A DNA stretch of 64,000 nt from Corynebacterium gallinarum (GCF_014837045.1 NZ_JACSPR010000010.1:27039-91038), one strand, 5' to 3'; shown: positions 1 through 9,723, counted from the first letter of the stretch. Program-made: numbers and translations. Notes: generated by a model from the letters alone, not told the origin.

Positions 1-612
1 GGACAGCACGGCGATCATGGAACCGTTGGAGTCGAAGACGGGGCAGGAGAGGCTGGCCAGACCCACCTCGCGTTCGCTGACGGATTCCGCGAGCCCGGTG
101 GCGCGCACCTGATCCAGATCTGCAGGTGTGAAGGCGCCGGGGGCGAGGTTGGGGTTGTGGGCGGCGAACACCCGGGCCGCCGACCCGGCGTGAAGCGGCA
201 TACGGGTGCCCACCGGAACCACGTTCTTCAGCCCGGAGGAGGGTTCCTGGCTGGCCACACAGGTGCGGGAATTCCCGGTGAGCCGGTAGAGCTGGACGGA
301 TTCACCGGTGCGTTCCATCAGGTCGGTCATGATGGGCACGGCGATGTCGATGAGGGTGTCGGTACCGCGGGCCCCGAGGGAGGCCAGACGCGCCCCGATG
401 GTCCAGCGACTGTCCCGGGAGCGGGCCAGCATGCCGTGGACCTCTAGTGCGGAGGCCAGGCGGTGAGCCGTCGCGCGCGGAAGGGAGGTGGCCGCCGCGA
501 GCTCGGCGAGTGAGCGTGGCTGCTCAGCGATGACGTTGAGGATGGTCACCGCCCGGTCTAGTACCTTGATGCCACTTTCCGTGGTGATCTCATGTTCTTC
601 TTGCTGTCCCAT
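1..612 (-). CDS. ltbR: IclR-family transcriptional regulator, LtbR-like (3' end outside window)
   Basis: Translating the minus strand from the ATG at 612 gives 204 codons with no stop before the window edge, so the C-terminus is cut off. The N-terminus (residues about 15-70) is a winged helix-turn-helix with the IclR signature around SLAELAAATSLPRATAHRL. The rest, including QLYRLTGNSRTCVAS and the partial cysteine-containing ASLSCPVFDS segment, is the IclR effector-binding domain. It is divergent from leuC with about 320 bases between them. This is the arrangement of C. glutamicum LtbR, the repressor of leuB, leuCD and the trp operon. The assignment rests on that synteny plus the family match. 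The effector is not visible from sequence. Confidence 0.88.
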   Translation of the reverse strand, partial: MGQQEEHEITTESGIKVLDRAVTILNVIAEQPRSLAELAAATSLPRATAHRLASALEVHGMLARSRDSRWTIGARLASLGARGTDTLIDIAVPIMTDLMERTGESVQLYRLTGNSRTCVASQEPSSGLKNVVPVGTRMPLHAGSAARVFAAHNPNLAPGAFTPADLDQVRATGLAESVSEREVGLASLSCPVFDSNGSMIAVLS

Positions 613-730
613 GCCTCGAATCTATCAGTCCACTGGGTGGGACACCGTCAGCGGTGGGCCTGTCTGGGCTTGTCGGCGCCGTATATAGAGGCCCCCGAAT
701 CGCGGGAGTAACGGTGATCACGCGCGCAGT

Positions 731-767
731 GTGACAAATAGAGGTGGGAATGCGCTATACTATCCCA
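731..767 (+). promoter_or_regulatory. leuC promoter with TGGGA inverted repeats
   Basis: A -10 box TATACT lies at 756-761 with a weak -35 GTGACA at 731-736 (19-base spacing). TGGGA (745-749) and TCCCA (763-767) flank the -10 box as an inverted pair. A second inverted pair, TCCCA (784-788) and TGGGA (794-798), follows in the leader. The remembered C. glutamicum LtbR site ends in GTGGGA, so these are reasonable repressor half-sites, but this was not checked by binding data. The rest of the 613-932 gap holds the leader and no convincing gene. Confidence 0.5.
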
Positions 768-932
768 TGAAGCGAAACGACTGTCCCAAAGGGTGGGATT
801 CTGGTTGGTTGGGCGGGCATGGTTCCACGGCGCGGAATTAGCCACCTGAAACCCCTGACGATCCCACCCCTGACGGATAGGCCAATCACGCGGATTCAAC
901 CACTTCACACAGTTTAAGGACGGTGAATTTCC

Positions 933-2378
933 ATGACCAGCCCCGTGGATACCAGCACCTCGAAGGAGAAGCTGACCCTGGCAGAGAAGGTGTGGCGCGA
1001 CCATGTCGTGTCCAAGGGAGAAAACGGCGAACCCGATCTCCTCTACATCGACCTGCAGCTGCTGCATGAGGTCACCTCCCCGCAGGCCTTCGACGGTCTC
1101 CGCATGGCCGGCCGCAAGCTGCGCCGTCCCGACCTGCACCTGGCCACCGAGGACCACAACGTGCCCACCGAGGGCATCAAGACCGGGTCCCTGCTGGAGA
1201 TCAACGACCAGATCTCCCGCCTCCAGGTGTCCACACTGCGTGACAACTGCAAGGAGTTCGGTGTCCGCCTGCACCCCATGGGTGACGTGCGTCAGGGCAT
1301 CGTCCACACCGTCGGCCCGCAGTTGGGTGCCACCCAGCCGGGCATGACCATCGTGTGCGGTGACTCCCACACCTCCACCCACGGTGCCTTCGGCGCCATG
1401 GCCTTCGGCATCGGCACCTCCGAGGTCGAGCACGTCATGGCCACCCAGACCCTGCCACTCAAGCCGTTCAAGACCATGGCCATCGAGGTCACCGGTGAAC
1501 TGCAGCCGGGTGTGTCCTCCAAGGACCTGATCCTGGCGATCATCGCGAAGATCGGCACCGGCGGCGGCCAGGGATACGTCCTGGAGTACCGCGGCGAGGC
1601 CATTCGCAAGCTGTCCATGGATGCCCGCATGACCATCTGCAACATGTCCATCGAGGCTGGTGCCCGCGCTGGCATGATCGCCCCGGATGAGACCACCTTC
1701 GACTACGTCAAGGGCCGCGAGATGGCCCCGACGGGTGCGGACTGGGATGAGGCCGTGGCCTACTGGAAGACCCTGCCCACCGATGAGGGTGCGGAGTTCG
1801 ACAAGGTCGTGGAGATCGACGGTTCCGCCCTGACCCCGTTCGTCACCTGGGGCACCAACCCCGGCCAGGGCCTGCCCCTGTCCGAGACCGTCCCGGATCC
1901 CGAGGACTTCACCAACGACAATGACAAGGCCTCCGCCGAGAAGGCCCTGCAGTACATGGACCTGACCCCGGGCACCCCGCTGCGCGAGATCAAGATCGAC
2001 ACCGTGTTCCTGGGTTCCTGCACCAACGCACGCATCGAGGACCTGGAGATCGCCGCGGAGATCCTCAAGGGCCGCAAGATCGCCGATGACATCCGCATGA
2101 TGGTGGTTCCCTCCTCCACCTGGGTCAAGCAGGAGGCGGAGAAACTCGGACTGGACAAGATCTTCATCGAGGCCGGCGCCGAGTGGCGCACCGCAGGCTG
2201 TTCCATGTGCCTGGGCATGAACCCCGACCAGCTCAAGCCCGGTGAGCGTTCCGCCTCCACCTCCAACCGCAACTTCGAGGGCCGCCAGGGCCCGGGTGGA
2301 CGCACCCACCTGGTGTCCCCGGCCGTGGCCGCCGCCACCGCCATCCGCGGCAAGCTGTCCTCCCCGGCGGACCTGTAA
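933..2378 (+). CDS. leuC: 3-isopropylmalate dehydratase large subunit
   Basis: LeuC (481 aa) with LeuD isomerises 2-isopropylmalate to 3-isopropylmalate in leucine synthesis, using a [4Fe-4S] cluster. The sequence shows the aconitase-superfamily signatures: [15 protein letters not shown] near residue 140, the cluster ligand in FLGSCTNAR near 360, and the paired cysteines in [13 protein letters not shown] near 425. The length is normal for the bacterial family. The ATG at 933 follows AAGGA at 917-921. leuD starts 45 bases downstream, so the two form one operon. The divergent IclR gene and TGGGA repeats upstream suggest repression by that regulator. Confidence 0.98.
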   Translation: MTSPVDTSTSKEKLTLAEKVWRDHVVSKGENGEPDLLYIDLQLLHEVTSPQAFDGLRMAGRKLRRPDLHLATEDHNVPTEGIKTGSLLEINDQISRLQVSTLRDNCKEFGVRLHPMGDVRQGIVHTVGPQLGATQPGMTIVCGDSHTSTHGAFGAMAFGIGTSEVEHVMATQTLPLKPFKTMAIEVTGELQPGVSSKDLILAIIAKIGTGGGQGYVLEYRGEAIRKLSMDARMTICNMSIEAGARAGMIAPDETTFDYVKGREMAPTGADWDEAVAYWKTLPTDEGAEFDKVVEIDGSALTPFVTWGTNPGQGLPLSETVPDPEDFTNDNDKASAEKALQYMDLTPGTPLREIKIDTVFLGSCTNARIEDLEIAAEILKGRKIADDIRMMVVPSSTWVKQEAEKLGLDKIFIEAGAEWRTAGCSMCLGMNPDQLKPGERSASTSNRNFEGRQGPGGRTHLVSPAVAAATAIRGKLSSPADL

Positions 2379-2423
2379 CCAGACCCCGACCCCATTCAAA
2401 CGGACCTTTTAGGAGTTTTTCCC

Positions 2424-3014
2424 GTGGAGAAGTTCACCAAGCACACCGGCGTCGGCGTTCCACTGCAGCGTTCCAACGTGGATACCGACCAGATCATCCC
2501 CGCCGTCTACCTCAAGCGCGTCACCCGCACCGGTTTCGAGGACGGCCTGTTTTCCAACTGGCGCCAGAACGACCCTGACTTCGTGCTCAACCAGGAGACC
2601 TACAAGAACGGTTCCGTGCTCATCGCCGGACCGGACTTCGGTACCGGGTCCTCCCGCGAGCACGCCGTCTGGGCCCTGATGGACTACGGTTTCCGTGCCG
2701 TGTTCTCCTCCCGTTTCGCCGATATCTTCCGCGGCAACTCGGGCAAGGCGGGTCTGCTCACCGGCATCATGGAGCAGTCCGACATCGAGCTGCTGTGGAA
2801 GCTCATGGAGCAGACCCCCGGCCTGGAGATGACCGTCGATCTGGAGAATCAGACCGTCGTCGCCGGCGATGCCGTGATCAGCTTCGAGGTGGATCCCTAC
2901 ATCCGCTGGCGTCTCATGGAGGGGCTTGACGATGTCGGCCTCACCCTGCGCAAGGTCGACGAGATTAAGGCCTACGAGGCTAAGCGTCCGGCCTTCAAGC
3001 CGAGCGCGCTGTAG
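2424..3014 (+). CDS. leuD: 3-isopropylmalate dehydratase small subunit
   Basis: LeuD (196 aa) is the swivelling small subunit that completes the LeuCD isomerase. It shows the family signatures [12 protein letters not shown] near residue 15 and [17 protein letters not shown] near 70. It starts at GTG 2424, preceded by AGGAG at 2411-2415. It follows leuC in the same operon, and a strong GC hairpin lies 21 bases after its stop. Confidence 0.98.
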   Translation: MEKFTKHTGVGVPLQRSNVDTDQIIPAVYLKRVTRTGFEDGLFSNWRQNDPDFVLNQETYKNGSVLIAGPDFGTGSSREHAVWALMDYGFRAVFSSRFADIFRGNSGKAGLLTGIMEQSDIELLWKLMEQTPGLEMTVDLENQTVVAGDAVISFEVDPYIRWRLMEGLDDVGLTLRKVDEIKAYEAKRPAFKPSAL

Positions 3015-3035
3015 ATTCGCAGTCAATAGGAAGAT

Positions 3036-3064
3036 GGCCCCGGGGTGGAAACCACCCCGGGGCC
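3036..3064. terminator. Hairpin between convergent leuD and mutT-like genes
   Basis: A perfect 13-bp stem, GGCCCCGGGGTGG with its complement, closes a 3-base AAA loop. It sits between the stop codons of two convergent genes. No clear T-run follows on either side, so it may be a T-poor terminator. Confidence 0.65.
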
Positions 3065-3085
3065 CTTGGCGTCTGCTCCGGCGAG

Positions 3086-4099
3086 CTATTTCACCGGTAG
3101 CGCGCTGGCGAGGTAGTCAGCCCCGGTGAGTACCTCGTTGTGGAAGCTCAGGACCCACACGGAACCCTTCCGGGTTTTCAGCTCCTCCTCGGGGATGGGG
3201 AGGGTGCCGTTCTCGGTGAGCCAGGACAGCATCCCCGGAATTGCGTCACCCTGGCTGATGATGACCGGGACGCCGCCCTCACCGACGACCTCCATGAAAC
3301 GCTTCTTCGCGGCCTCGGGGTTCTCATTCCACGCCTCATCGCCGAAGAGCCTGTTCACCCCGATGTCCAGACCGAGCTCATCGGCCAGGGGCAGGGCAGT
3401 GGTCTGGCAGCGGTCCGGCACCGCGGAGTAGATCGCGGTTGGTTTGAAGGGCAGCAGCATGGGCACGAGCATCTCGGCCTGCCGGCGGCCCTTCTTATCC
3501 AGGGGGCGTTTGTTGTCATCGCCGGCCCAGGTGCGACGGGCATGGGCGCGGGCGTGACGGATGTAGAGCACCCGGGTGGTGGTGGGGTTCTGGAAACGCT
3601 TCCTCGCCTTGGCCAGCACCTTGGTGTCCACCTGGTAGCTCAGCAGGTCGCAGGCCTCCTCGATGGGCAGCCAGCGGATCTCGTCCACCTCGTCGTTGGG
3701 CACGAACTGCCCGCCGAGGACCTTGGCGGTCCAGTAGTAGACCACCTTGGTGCGGTCGAGTACCGGGTAGGTCACCTTGCCGATGAGCTTGCCCAGGCGG
3801 ATGTCATATCCTGTTTCCTCGGCGATCTCGCGGGCGCAGGTGGTGGGGATGGACTCACCCGGATCGACCTTGCCCTTGGCCAGCGACCAGTCGTCGTAAT
3901 GCGGACGGTGGATGACGGCGACCTCGATGGAGTCCGGGTTGAACATGTCGCCACGCCACAGGACGGCACCGGCGGCCAGGGTCGGACGGGTGAACTCCCG
4001 GGTGGGTTTGGAACCGATCTTCTGCAGGCGACCGTTGATCAGCATCGCTGAGTCCTGGTCTTTGTCCGTCTCGTGGAGCATCTGGGTTTTCTTGGACAT
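3086..4099 (-). CDS. Nudix hydrolase with C-terminal histidine-phosphatase-like domain (MutT1 type)
   Basis: This 337-aa protein has the two-domain plan of mycobacterial MutT1, which hydrolyses 8-oxo-dGTP and diadenosine polyphosphates. The N-terminal Nudix box is intact: GKVDPGE followed by REIAEETGYDI, around residues 75-100. The C-terminal half is a phosphoglycerate-mutase-like fold, but its RHG motif reads RHA (IRHARAHARRTW). The open frame extends upstream to 4189. I chose ATG 4099 because AAAGGTGAA sits just upstream and the extra N-terminus looks non-coding. Convergent with leuD and divergent from gpsA. The substrate is inferred from the family only. Confidence 0.85.
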   Translation of the reverse strand: MSKKTQMLHETDKDQDSAMLINGRLQKIGSKPTREFTRPTLAAGAVLWRGDMFNPDSIEVAVIHRPHYDDWSLAKGKVDPGESIPTTCAREIAEETGYDIRLGKLIGKVTYPVLDRTKVVYYWTAKVLGGQFVPNDEVDEIRWLPIEEACDLLSYQVDTKVLAKARKRFQNPTTTRVLYIRHARAHARRTWAGDDNKRPLDKKGRRQAEMLVPMLLPFKPTAIYSAVPDRCQTTALPLADELGLDIGVNRLFGDEAWNENPEAAKKRFMEVVGEGGVPVIISQGDAIPGMLSWLTENGTLPIPEEELKTRKGSVWVLSFHNEVLTGADYLASALPVK

Positions 4100-4392
4100 T
4101 CTCGGTTCACCTTTCGCGACTGTGTGCGGGGTAGTTGTGAGAACCTCCCGGCGGCTGGTTTCCACGGCCTGCGGGGCAATCACGTGCATCTCCTGCTGGT
4201 ATTTTATCCATTGTTCACCACAACCGTGGCCATCGCATGTTGTGCCGCGGCGTGTTTGCTCACATCTGCTCCCTGCTGCGCATCCTGGGTGGGATAATCC
4301 ACCGATAATCCACCGGAGGGTGACCTGCGCCGATCAGAGGCGATGGGATACCCTGAGACGGTCAATGCGTAGTGATCGAAAGGGTGTGGCAG

Positions 4393-5391
4393 TTGGTTTC
4401 CGTAGCGGTGATGGGTGCGGGTTCCTGGGGAACCACCCTGGCCAAGGTCTTTGCCGATGCCGGTAACACCGTCCAACTGTGGGCCCGGCGCGAGAGCCTC
4501 GCTGAGACGATCCGCACGACCAGGGAGAATCCCGATTACCTGCCGGGGATCACCCTGCCGGATTCGGTCATCGTCACCTCCGATGCGCAGGCCGCACTCG
4601 ACGGGTGTTCCATCGTGGTGCTCGGTATCCCGTCGCAGGCGCTGCGCACCACCCTGGTGGAGTGGAGGGATCTCATTCCCTCCGATGCCACCCTCGTCTC
4701 GCTGGCCAAGGGCATCGAGAAGGACACCCACCTGCGGATGAGCCAGGTGATCGCGGAGGTCACCGGTGCTGATCCCTCACGCATCGCGGTGTTGTCCGGC
4801 CCGAACCTGGCCCGTGAGATCGCGGAGGGACAACCGGCGGCCACGGTGATCGCCTGTGAGGATGAGAACCGGGCCAAGCTGGTGCAGGCTGCGGTCGCCG
4901 CACCGTATTTCCGGCCCTACACCAATACCGATGTCATCGGCACGGAGCTGGGTGGTGCATGTAAGAACGTCATCGCCCTGGCCTGCGGTATCGCCCACGG
5001 GTTCGGACTGGGGGAGAACTCCAATGCCTCCCTGATCACCCGCGGTCTTGCGGAGATCGCGCGTCTGGGCAAGGCCATGGGGGCGGATCCCCGCACCTTC
5101 GCCGGGCTCGCCGGCATGGGTGACCTGGTGGCCACCTGCTCTTCACCACTGTCCCGTAACCGCACCTTCGGTGACCGCCTTGGCCGGGGTGAATCACTCG
5201 AGCAGGCCCGTGAGGCCACGCACGGTCAGGTGGCTGAGGGTGTGATCTCCTCCCAGTCCATCCATGATCTGGCGGTCGGGTTGGGCGTCGAGATGCCCAT
5301 CACCCAGGCGGTCTACGCGGTGTGCCATCAGGGGATGGCGGTGCGGGAGATGGTCGACGCGCTGATGGGCAGGTCGAAGAAGGCGGAGTGA
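4393..5391 (+). CDS. gpsA: Glycerol-3-phosphate dehydrogenase [NAD(P)+]
   Basis: GpsA (332 aa) reduces dihydroxyacetone phosphate to sn-glycerol 3-phosphate for phospholipid synthesis. It has the N-terminal Rossmann motif [13 protein letters not shown], the [15 protein letters not shown] catalytic segment, and a C-terminal substrate-binding domain. The frame is open from GTG 4372. I chose TTG 4393 because AAAGGG (4379-4384) is spaced correctly and the protein then begins VSVAVMGAG as in relatives. ddl follows 24 bases later. The gap 4100-4392 before it holds the divergent mutT/gpsA promoters and nothing else I can identify. Confidence 0.95.
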   Translation: MVSVAVMGAGSWGTTLAKVFADAGNTVQLWARRESLAETIRTTRENPDYLPGITLPDSVIVTSDAQAALDGCSIVVLGIPSQALRTTLVEWRDLIPSDATLVSLAKGIEKDTHLRMSQVIAEVTGADPSRIAVLSGPNLAREIAEGQPAATVIACEDENRAKLVQAAVAAPYFRPYTNTDVIGTELGGACKNVIALACGIAHGFGLGENSNASLITRGLAEIARLGKAMGADPRTFAGLAGMGDLVATCSSPLSRNRTFGDRLGRGESLEQAREATHGQVAEGVISSQSIHDLAVGLGVEMPITQAVYAVCHQGMAVREMVDALMGRSKKAE

Positions 5392-5415
5392 GGGAACGTT
5401 GTAAGCTTTGCCGGT

Positions 5416-6501
5416 GTGAGTAACTCAAATTCCGCCAAAGTCCGCGTCGCCGTCCTCTATGGTGGCCGCAGCGCCGAGCACTCGGTGTCGTGTGTGTCCG
5501 CCGGTGCCATCATCGCGCACCTTGATCCCGAGAAGTATGAGGTCATCCCCGTCGGTATCACCGTGGACGGTGCCTGGGTGGTCGGTGAGTCCGATCCGGA
5601 GCGTCTGCGCCTGATCGACCGCACCATGCCCGAGGTGCAGCGCCGGGAGGAGATCCGCCCCAGCCTGGATCCCGCCCACCGCGGTGAGTTCCACTTCGCC
5701 GATGGGTCCCTCTACGCCACCGCGGATGTCATCTTCCCGGTGCTGCATGGTCGTTTCGGTGAGGACGGCACCATCCAGGGCATGTTCGCCCTGTCGGACA
5801 TCCCCGTGGTGGGGCCGGGCGTGCTGTCCTCGGCTGCGGGTATGGATAAGGAGTTCACCAAGAAGCTCATGGCCGCGGAGGGCCTGCCGATCGGTCGTGA
5901 GGTCATCCTGCGTGATCGCGCCGAGCTGACCGACGCGGAGAAGAAGCTGCTGGGTCTTCCCGTCTTCGTCAAACCCGCCCGCGGTGGCTCTTCCATCGGT
6001 ATCTCCAAGGTCAGCAGCTGGGATGATCTCCCCGCCGCCGTTGAGCTGGCCCGCCTGAATGATGAGAAGGTCATCGTGGAATCCGAGATCGTCGGCGCCG
6101 AGGTGGAGTGCGGTGTGCTGCAGTATCCGGATGGCCGCATCGTGGCCTCCCTCCCGGCCATGCTGCGTGGCACCGAGGACGGCGAGGGTGGTTTCTACGA
6201 CTTCGACACCAAGTACCTCGACAATGTGGTTACCGCGGAGATCCCGGCGCCACTGGATGACGCGACCATTGAACTGGTGCAGTCCCTGGCCGTGGAGACC
6301 TTCCAGGCCCTGGCCTGTGAGGGCCTGGCGCGCGTGGATTTCTTCGTCACCTCCAATGGCCCGGTCCTCAACGAGATCAACACCATGCCGGGCTTCACCC
6401 CGATCTCCATGTACCCGCAGATGTTCGCCGCGTCCGGGGTGGACTACGAGGAGCTTCTCGACGTCCTCGTCCAGCAGGCACTGCACCGCTCCACCACCTA
6501 G
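5416..6501 (+). CDS. ddl: D-alanine--D-alanine ligase
   Basis: This 361-aa ATP-grasp enzyme joins two D-alanines for peptidoglycan precursor synthesis. Visible signatures are LYGGRSAEHSVS at the N-terminus, VFPVLHGRFGEDGTIQG near residue 110, VFVKPARGGSSIG near 190, and the C-terminal metal and ATP residues in FVTSNGPVLNEINTMPGFT. The start GTG 5416 lies 8 bases after a TAAGCT -10 box (5402-5407), which suggests a leaderless transcript independent of gpsA. The stop codon shares CTAG with the stop of the convergent downstream gene. Confidence 0.97.
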   Translation: MSNSNSAKVRVAVLYGGRSAEHSVSCVSAGAIIAHLDPEKYEVIPVGITVDGAWVVGESDPERLRLIDRTMPEVQRREEIRPSLDPAHRGEFHFADGSLYATADVIFPVLHGRFGEDGTIQGMFALSDIPVVGPGVLSSAAGMDKEFTKKLMAAEGLPIGREVILRDRAELTDAEKKLLGLPVFVKPARGGSSIGISKVSSWDDLPAAVELARLNDEKVIVESEIVGAEVECGVLQYPDGRIVASLPAMLRGTEDGEGGFYDFDTKYLDNVVTAEIPAPLDDATIELVQSLAVETFQALACEGLARVDFFVTSNGPVLNEINTMPGFTPISMYPQMFAASGVDYEELLDVLVQQALHRSTT

Positions 6502-7550
6502 CGACCCAGCAGGCGCTCCACCCGGGGTTTGACCTCGGTGGCCAACAGGGTGATGGATTCCAGGACATGCTCATGCGGCAGACCCCCGATATCCATCTGC
6601 AGGAAATGCCGCATGTGCCCCAGGTGGCCGTGCAGATCAACGATCCGCCGTGCCACCTCGTCGGGGTCACCCACATAGTAGGCACCCGGCGCCGAGGCCT
6701 GCGCCAGATAGGCATTTTTATCAGGGGCGGGCCATCCACGCAGCCGGCCCATCTCCACATTGAGGTTGTGCCAGCCGGGATAGAACCGGTCGAGGGCCTC
6801 CTGTTTGGTCGGCGCCACCAGGCCCAACGCTGCGACGGAGACCTTGATGTTGTCGCCGCTGTGTCCGGCCCGGGCGGCTGTCTCCCGGTAGAGCTGCGCC
6901 AGGGGAGCAAACCGGTGTGGGGCCCCGCCGATGATGCCGTAGGAGATCGGCAGTCCGAGTTGCCCGGCCCGCACCGAGGACCCGGCGTTACCACCGGTGG
7001 CCAGCCAGATCGGCAACCTACCGCGGACCGGACGTGGCACCACCGCGAGGTTCTCCAGGGATGGACGGCGCGTACCTGACCAGGTCACCTGCTCATCATC
7101 GCTGTTGGTGATGGTCAGGAGCAGATCGAGTTTCTCCGCGTAGAGCTCGTCATAATCGGTGAGGTCATAACCGAACAGGGGAAAGGTCTCCACGGAGGAA
7201 CCGCGACCCGCGGTGATCTCCACGCGACCCCCACCGGAGACCGCATCGGCGATGGCGAACTGCTGGAAAACCCGCACGGGATCGTCGGTGCCGATGATGC
7301 TGGCGGCGCTGCCGAGGGTGATCCGGGAGGTGGTGGCGGCCGCCGCTGCGATCAGCGCACCGGGGGAGGACACGGGCATGGTGGTGGTGTGGTGTTCACC
7401 GATACCGAAATAATCCAGTCCCTCCCGGTCCGCGAGGACGATTGCCTCCAGCAGGTTGCGGATCGCCTCCGAGGTGGGGCGGTGGGTGCCATCCGGGTTG
7501 AGTGGGGTGTCGCCGAAACTGTAGGCTCCGATCTCCATGGTCAGAACCAT
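6498..7550 (-). CDS. Luciferase-like (LLM class) flavin-dependent oxidoreductase
   Basis: A luciferase-like monooxygenase-fold protein of about 350 aa, with YFGIGEHHTTTMPVSSPGALIAAAAA near the N-terminus and VEITAGRGSSVETFPLFG in the middle. Both are typical of the LLM family, which uses reduced flavin. The substrate cannot be read from sequence. Three starts are possible: GTG 7562, ATG 7550 and ATG 7538. I chose ATG 7550, two bases after the stop of the upstream paralogue, with GAGGC at about 12 bases. It is cotranscribed with that paralogue and ends in a CTAG overlap with ddl. The pair interrupts the ddl-DUF3515 neighbourhood common in actinobacteria. Confidence 0.8.
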   Translation of the reverse strand: MVLTMEIGAYSFGDTPLNPDGTHRPTSEAIRNLLEAIVLADREGLDYFGIGEHHTTTMPVSSPGALIAAAAATTSRITLGSAASIIGTDDPVRVFQQFAIADAVSGGGRVEITAGRGSSVETFPLFGYDLTDYDELYAEKLDLLLTITNSDDEQVTWSGTRRPSLENLAVVPRPVRGRLPIWLATGGNAGSSVRAGQLGLPISYGIIGGAPHRFAPLAQLYRETAARAGHSGDNIKVSVAALGLVAPTKQEALDRFYPGWHNLNVEMGRLRGWPAPDKNAYLAQASAPGAYYVGDPDEVARRIVDLHGHLGHMRHFLQMDIGGLPHEHVLESITLLATEVKPRVERLLGR

Positions 7551-7552
7551 GA

Positions 7553-8539
7553 TCAGAACCACGCCTCGGCCAGCAGCTGCAGGGAACGCTCCCGCACCTT
7601 CGGGTCGAAGGCGTAGGTGACGGTGATCAGCTCATCGGCACCGGTGCGCTCCACGAACTCCTCCAGCTGGGTGGTGGCCGTCTTCGGCGAACCCACCGCC
7701 TGGATCCGCAGCATGGACTGGGCCCCGCCGCTGCCGGGGAGGGTCGCCGGGTCCACCGGGGGCTGGATCTTCCGGCGCTGTCCGGTCTGGATGTCGGCGA
7801 ACATCTGCTGGATCACGGTGAATTCGCGCTTGGCCTCGGCGTCGGTGTCGGCGACCAGGACATTGATGCCGGCCATGATGTAGGGCTTGTCTATCTGGGC
7901 GGTGGGCATCTCGGTGGAGAAGGTGTCCCGGTAGACCCGGATGGCCTGATCGATCTGGTCGGGCGCGAAGTGGGAGGCCAGGGAGAACGGCAGACCCAGC
8001 TGCCCGGCGATGGCGGCACCGTTGATGGTGGATCCCAACACCCAGATCGGCACGTTGGTCCCAGCGGAGGCGGCGGAGACAATCGGCATGCTGTGGGAGG
8101 ATCCGGCGTCGCTGAACCATCCCTGCAGGTCATAGATGCTCTCGGCGAAGGCCTGCGGTTCGGCTGAGGAACGGCTCAGGGCCTGGGCGGTCATCCCATC
8201 GGTACCGGGTGCGCGTCCCAGACCCAGATCAATCCGGTCCCCGTACATGTTGGCCAGGGTGCCGTATTGTTCTGCCACCATCAGCGGGGCGTGGTTGGGG
8301 AGCATGACCCCGCCGGAACCCACGCGGATCCGGTCGGTGACGGAGGCTGCCTGCCCGACCAGCAGTGCGGTGGCACTGGAAGCCAGGTTCACGGTGTTGT
8401 GGTGTTCGGCGAACCACAGCCGGTGATACCCCAGTTCATCGGCGAGCCGGGCGGCGTCCATGGAGGCTGCGATGGCATCGCGGGCGGTGGACCCCTCGGA
8501 GATGGACACGAGGTCGAGGATGTTCAACGGTACTGACAT
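7553..8539 (-). CDS. Luciferase-like (LLM class) flavin-dependent oxidoreductase
   Basis: This 328-aa protein belongs to the LLM family subgroup that starts PLNILDLVSISEGS and carries LWFAEHHN, followed by GVMLPNHAPLMVAEQYG and DLGLGRAPGTD. These are typical of the MsnO8-like/YhbW oxidoreductases. It has a good ribosome site, AAGGAAAG, before ATG 8539. Only two bases separate its stop from the chosen start of the second LLM gene, so they form a two-gene operon. Both are probably FMN-dependent. The physiological substrate is unknown. Confidence 0.85.
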   Translation of the reverse strand: MSVPLNILDLVSISEGSTARDAIAASMDAARLADELGYHRLWFAEHHNTVNLASSATALLVGQAASVTDRIRVGSGGVMLPNHAPLMVAEQYGTLANMYGDRIDLGLGRAPGTDGMTAQALSRSSAEPQAFAESIYDLQGWFSDAGSSHSMPIVSAASAGTNVPIWVLGSTINGAAIAGQLGLPFSLASHFAPDQIDQAIRVYRDTFSTEMPTAQIDKPYIMAGINVLVADTDAEAKREFTVIQQMFADIQTGQRRKIQPPVDPATLPGSGGAQSMLRIQAVGSPKTATTQLEEFVERTGADELITVTYAFDPKVRERSLQLLAEAWF

Positions 8540-8613
8540 TGGTTCTTTCCTTGTGTGAACGGGGAAGGGGTGGGCTGTAACCGGAGCCTACCTGCGTTCA
8601 CCGAAACGACCAG

Positions 8614-9633
8614 CTAGACCGCCGGGACGTGCTCCTCGATCGCCTCGCTGATCTGCACCAGCGCGCCACCGGCGTACTGCGGCAGGGACACCGCGATATC
8701 CGTCTCGCGGCCCAGGGCGTACCAGGTGGCCGAGGTGGTGCCGGTGGCCAGGATGGTGTCCTCGAACCACGGGATGTCATTGATCTGCTGGAGGACGGCA
8801 CCGGCCTCGTAGTTCTCCGAGGGCTCAACACCACAACGCACCACGATCGGTTCCAGACCGGCGGATTTCCAGGCCACGGCGTCATCGCCGTAACCGGCGG
8901 CGGCCATCGCGGGATCATCGATGAGTTCATAGGTGATCGCGTCCTCCCCGGAACCCACCTCGAGTGTGGGAGGCAGGGCGTCGATAAGCGCACTGCAGTT
9001 CCCGGAACCAGCGGCGAGCTGGGACAGCGGCGCCGGGAAGGGCTCACCGTCGCGCTGTTCCAGCGCACCCACCGCATCGGTGAAGGGTGCCACCGGGGTA
9101 TCGGCGTTGTCGGTGCTCATATTATCGGCGGTGATGGCGACCACGGGGAAGCGGTCGACGGAGTACCACGTCTGCAGGGAGGACCCCGCGGTGACATCCG
9201 CGACCGGCAGCCAGGTCACCCCATCCACCTCGACGGTCTCGGCGAGTTCGGTGTACTGGAACGGCATGTCCACACCACAGCGCAGGGTCACCCGTTCCAG
9301 CTCGGAACTGGACCACGCGGCCACACCGGCGGGCACCGGTTCGATGATCTGCGCGCGGGTGTGCCCGAAGGCGGAACCCGGCAGGGATTGGATGAGCGCG
9401 GCGCATTCCTCGGACTCCGCCTCCGGGGCGGGCAGGGTACTCATCGCCACCTGCTGCTGACCCGCCGGGCCCAACAGCACACGCGCACCCACCAGTACGC
9501 CGGCGGTGAGCAGCAGGGAGAGGACCAGGGCGATGACGATGGGGGTCTTGTTCATCCCCCGGGCGGCCACACCCGCGGCGGTGGTTCCAGCAGGACGGGA
9601 GGGTACAGACCCGTTATTGTTTTCGGCACTCAT
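8614..9633 (-). CDS. Membrane-anchored protein with two tandem DUF3515-like domains
   Basis: A 339-aa protein with a single N-terminal membrane helix (about residues 31-53) and an extracytoplasmic region made of two related repeats. Repeat 1 (about 78-180) and repeat 2 (about 210-330) share the order: Cys-containing C(A/S)ALI..LP, W(K)SS/A..LE, VxLRCGV or VVRCGV, a WLPV or WFED strand, and TWYxVxR or TWYALGR. The gene lies immediately upstream of thiL but divergent from it, where actinobacteria usually keep a DUF3515 gene. A TAGGCT box (rc at 9642-9647) sits 8 bases before the ATG, so the mRNA is probably leaderless. Function unknown. Confidence 0.8.
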   Translation of the reverse strand: MSAENNNGSVPSRPAGTTAAGVAARGMNKTPIVIALVLSLLLTAGVLVGARVLLGPAGQQQVAMSTLPAPEAESEECAALIQSLPGSAFGHTRAQIIEPVPAGVAAWSSSELERVTLRCGVDMPFQYTELAETVEVDGVTWLPVADVTAGSSLQTWYSVDRFPVVAITADNMSTDNADTPVAPFTDAVGALEQRDGEPFPAPLSQLAAGSGNCSALIDALPPTLEVGSGEDAITYELIDDPAMAAAGYGDDAVAWKSAGLEPIVVRCGVEPSENYEAGAVLQQINDIPWFEDTILATGTTSATWYALGRETDIAVSLPQYAGGALVQISEAIEEHVPAV

Positions 9634-9723
9634 GATCCATCAGCCTACCCGTGGGTGGTTAGACTGGAAAACACTGATCACCAGTAGATATTTCCCCCAA
9701 AAGCCTGAGGAGCTGACCCCGAC

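Noticed and set aside
767..841. Leader peptide of 24 codons before leuC as a leucine attenuator
   Set aside because: It has one leucine codon and no run of them, no matching terminator/antiterminator pair, and no ribosome site.
648..2399. A 583-codon minus-strand frame across leuC
   Set aside because: It is an exact shadow of leuC. Its composition is Gly/His/Gln-rich as expected for antisense of GC-rich coding DNA, and leuC is certain.
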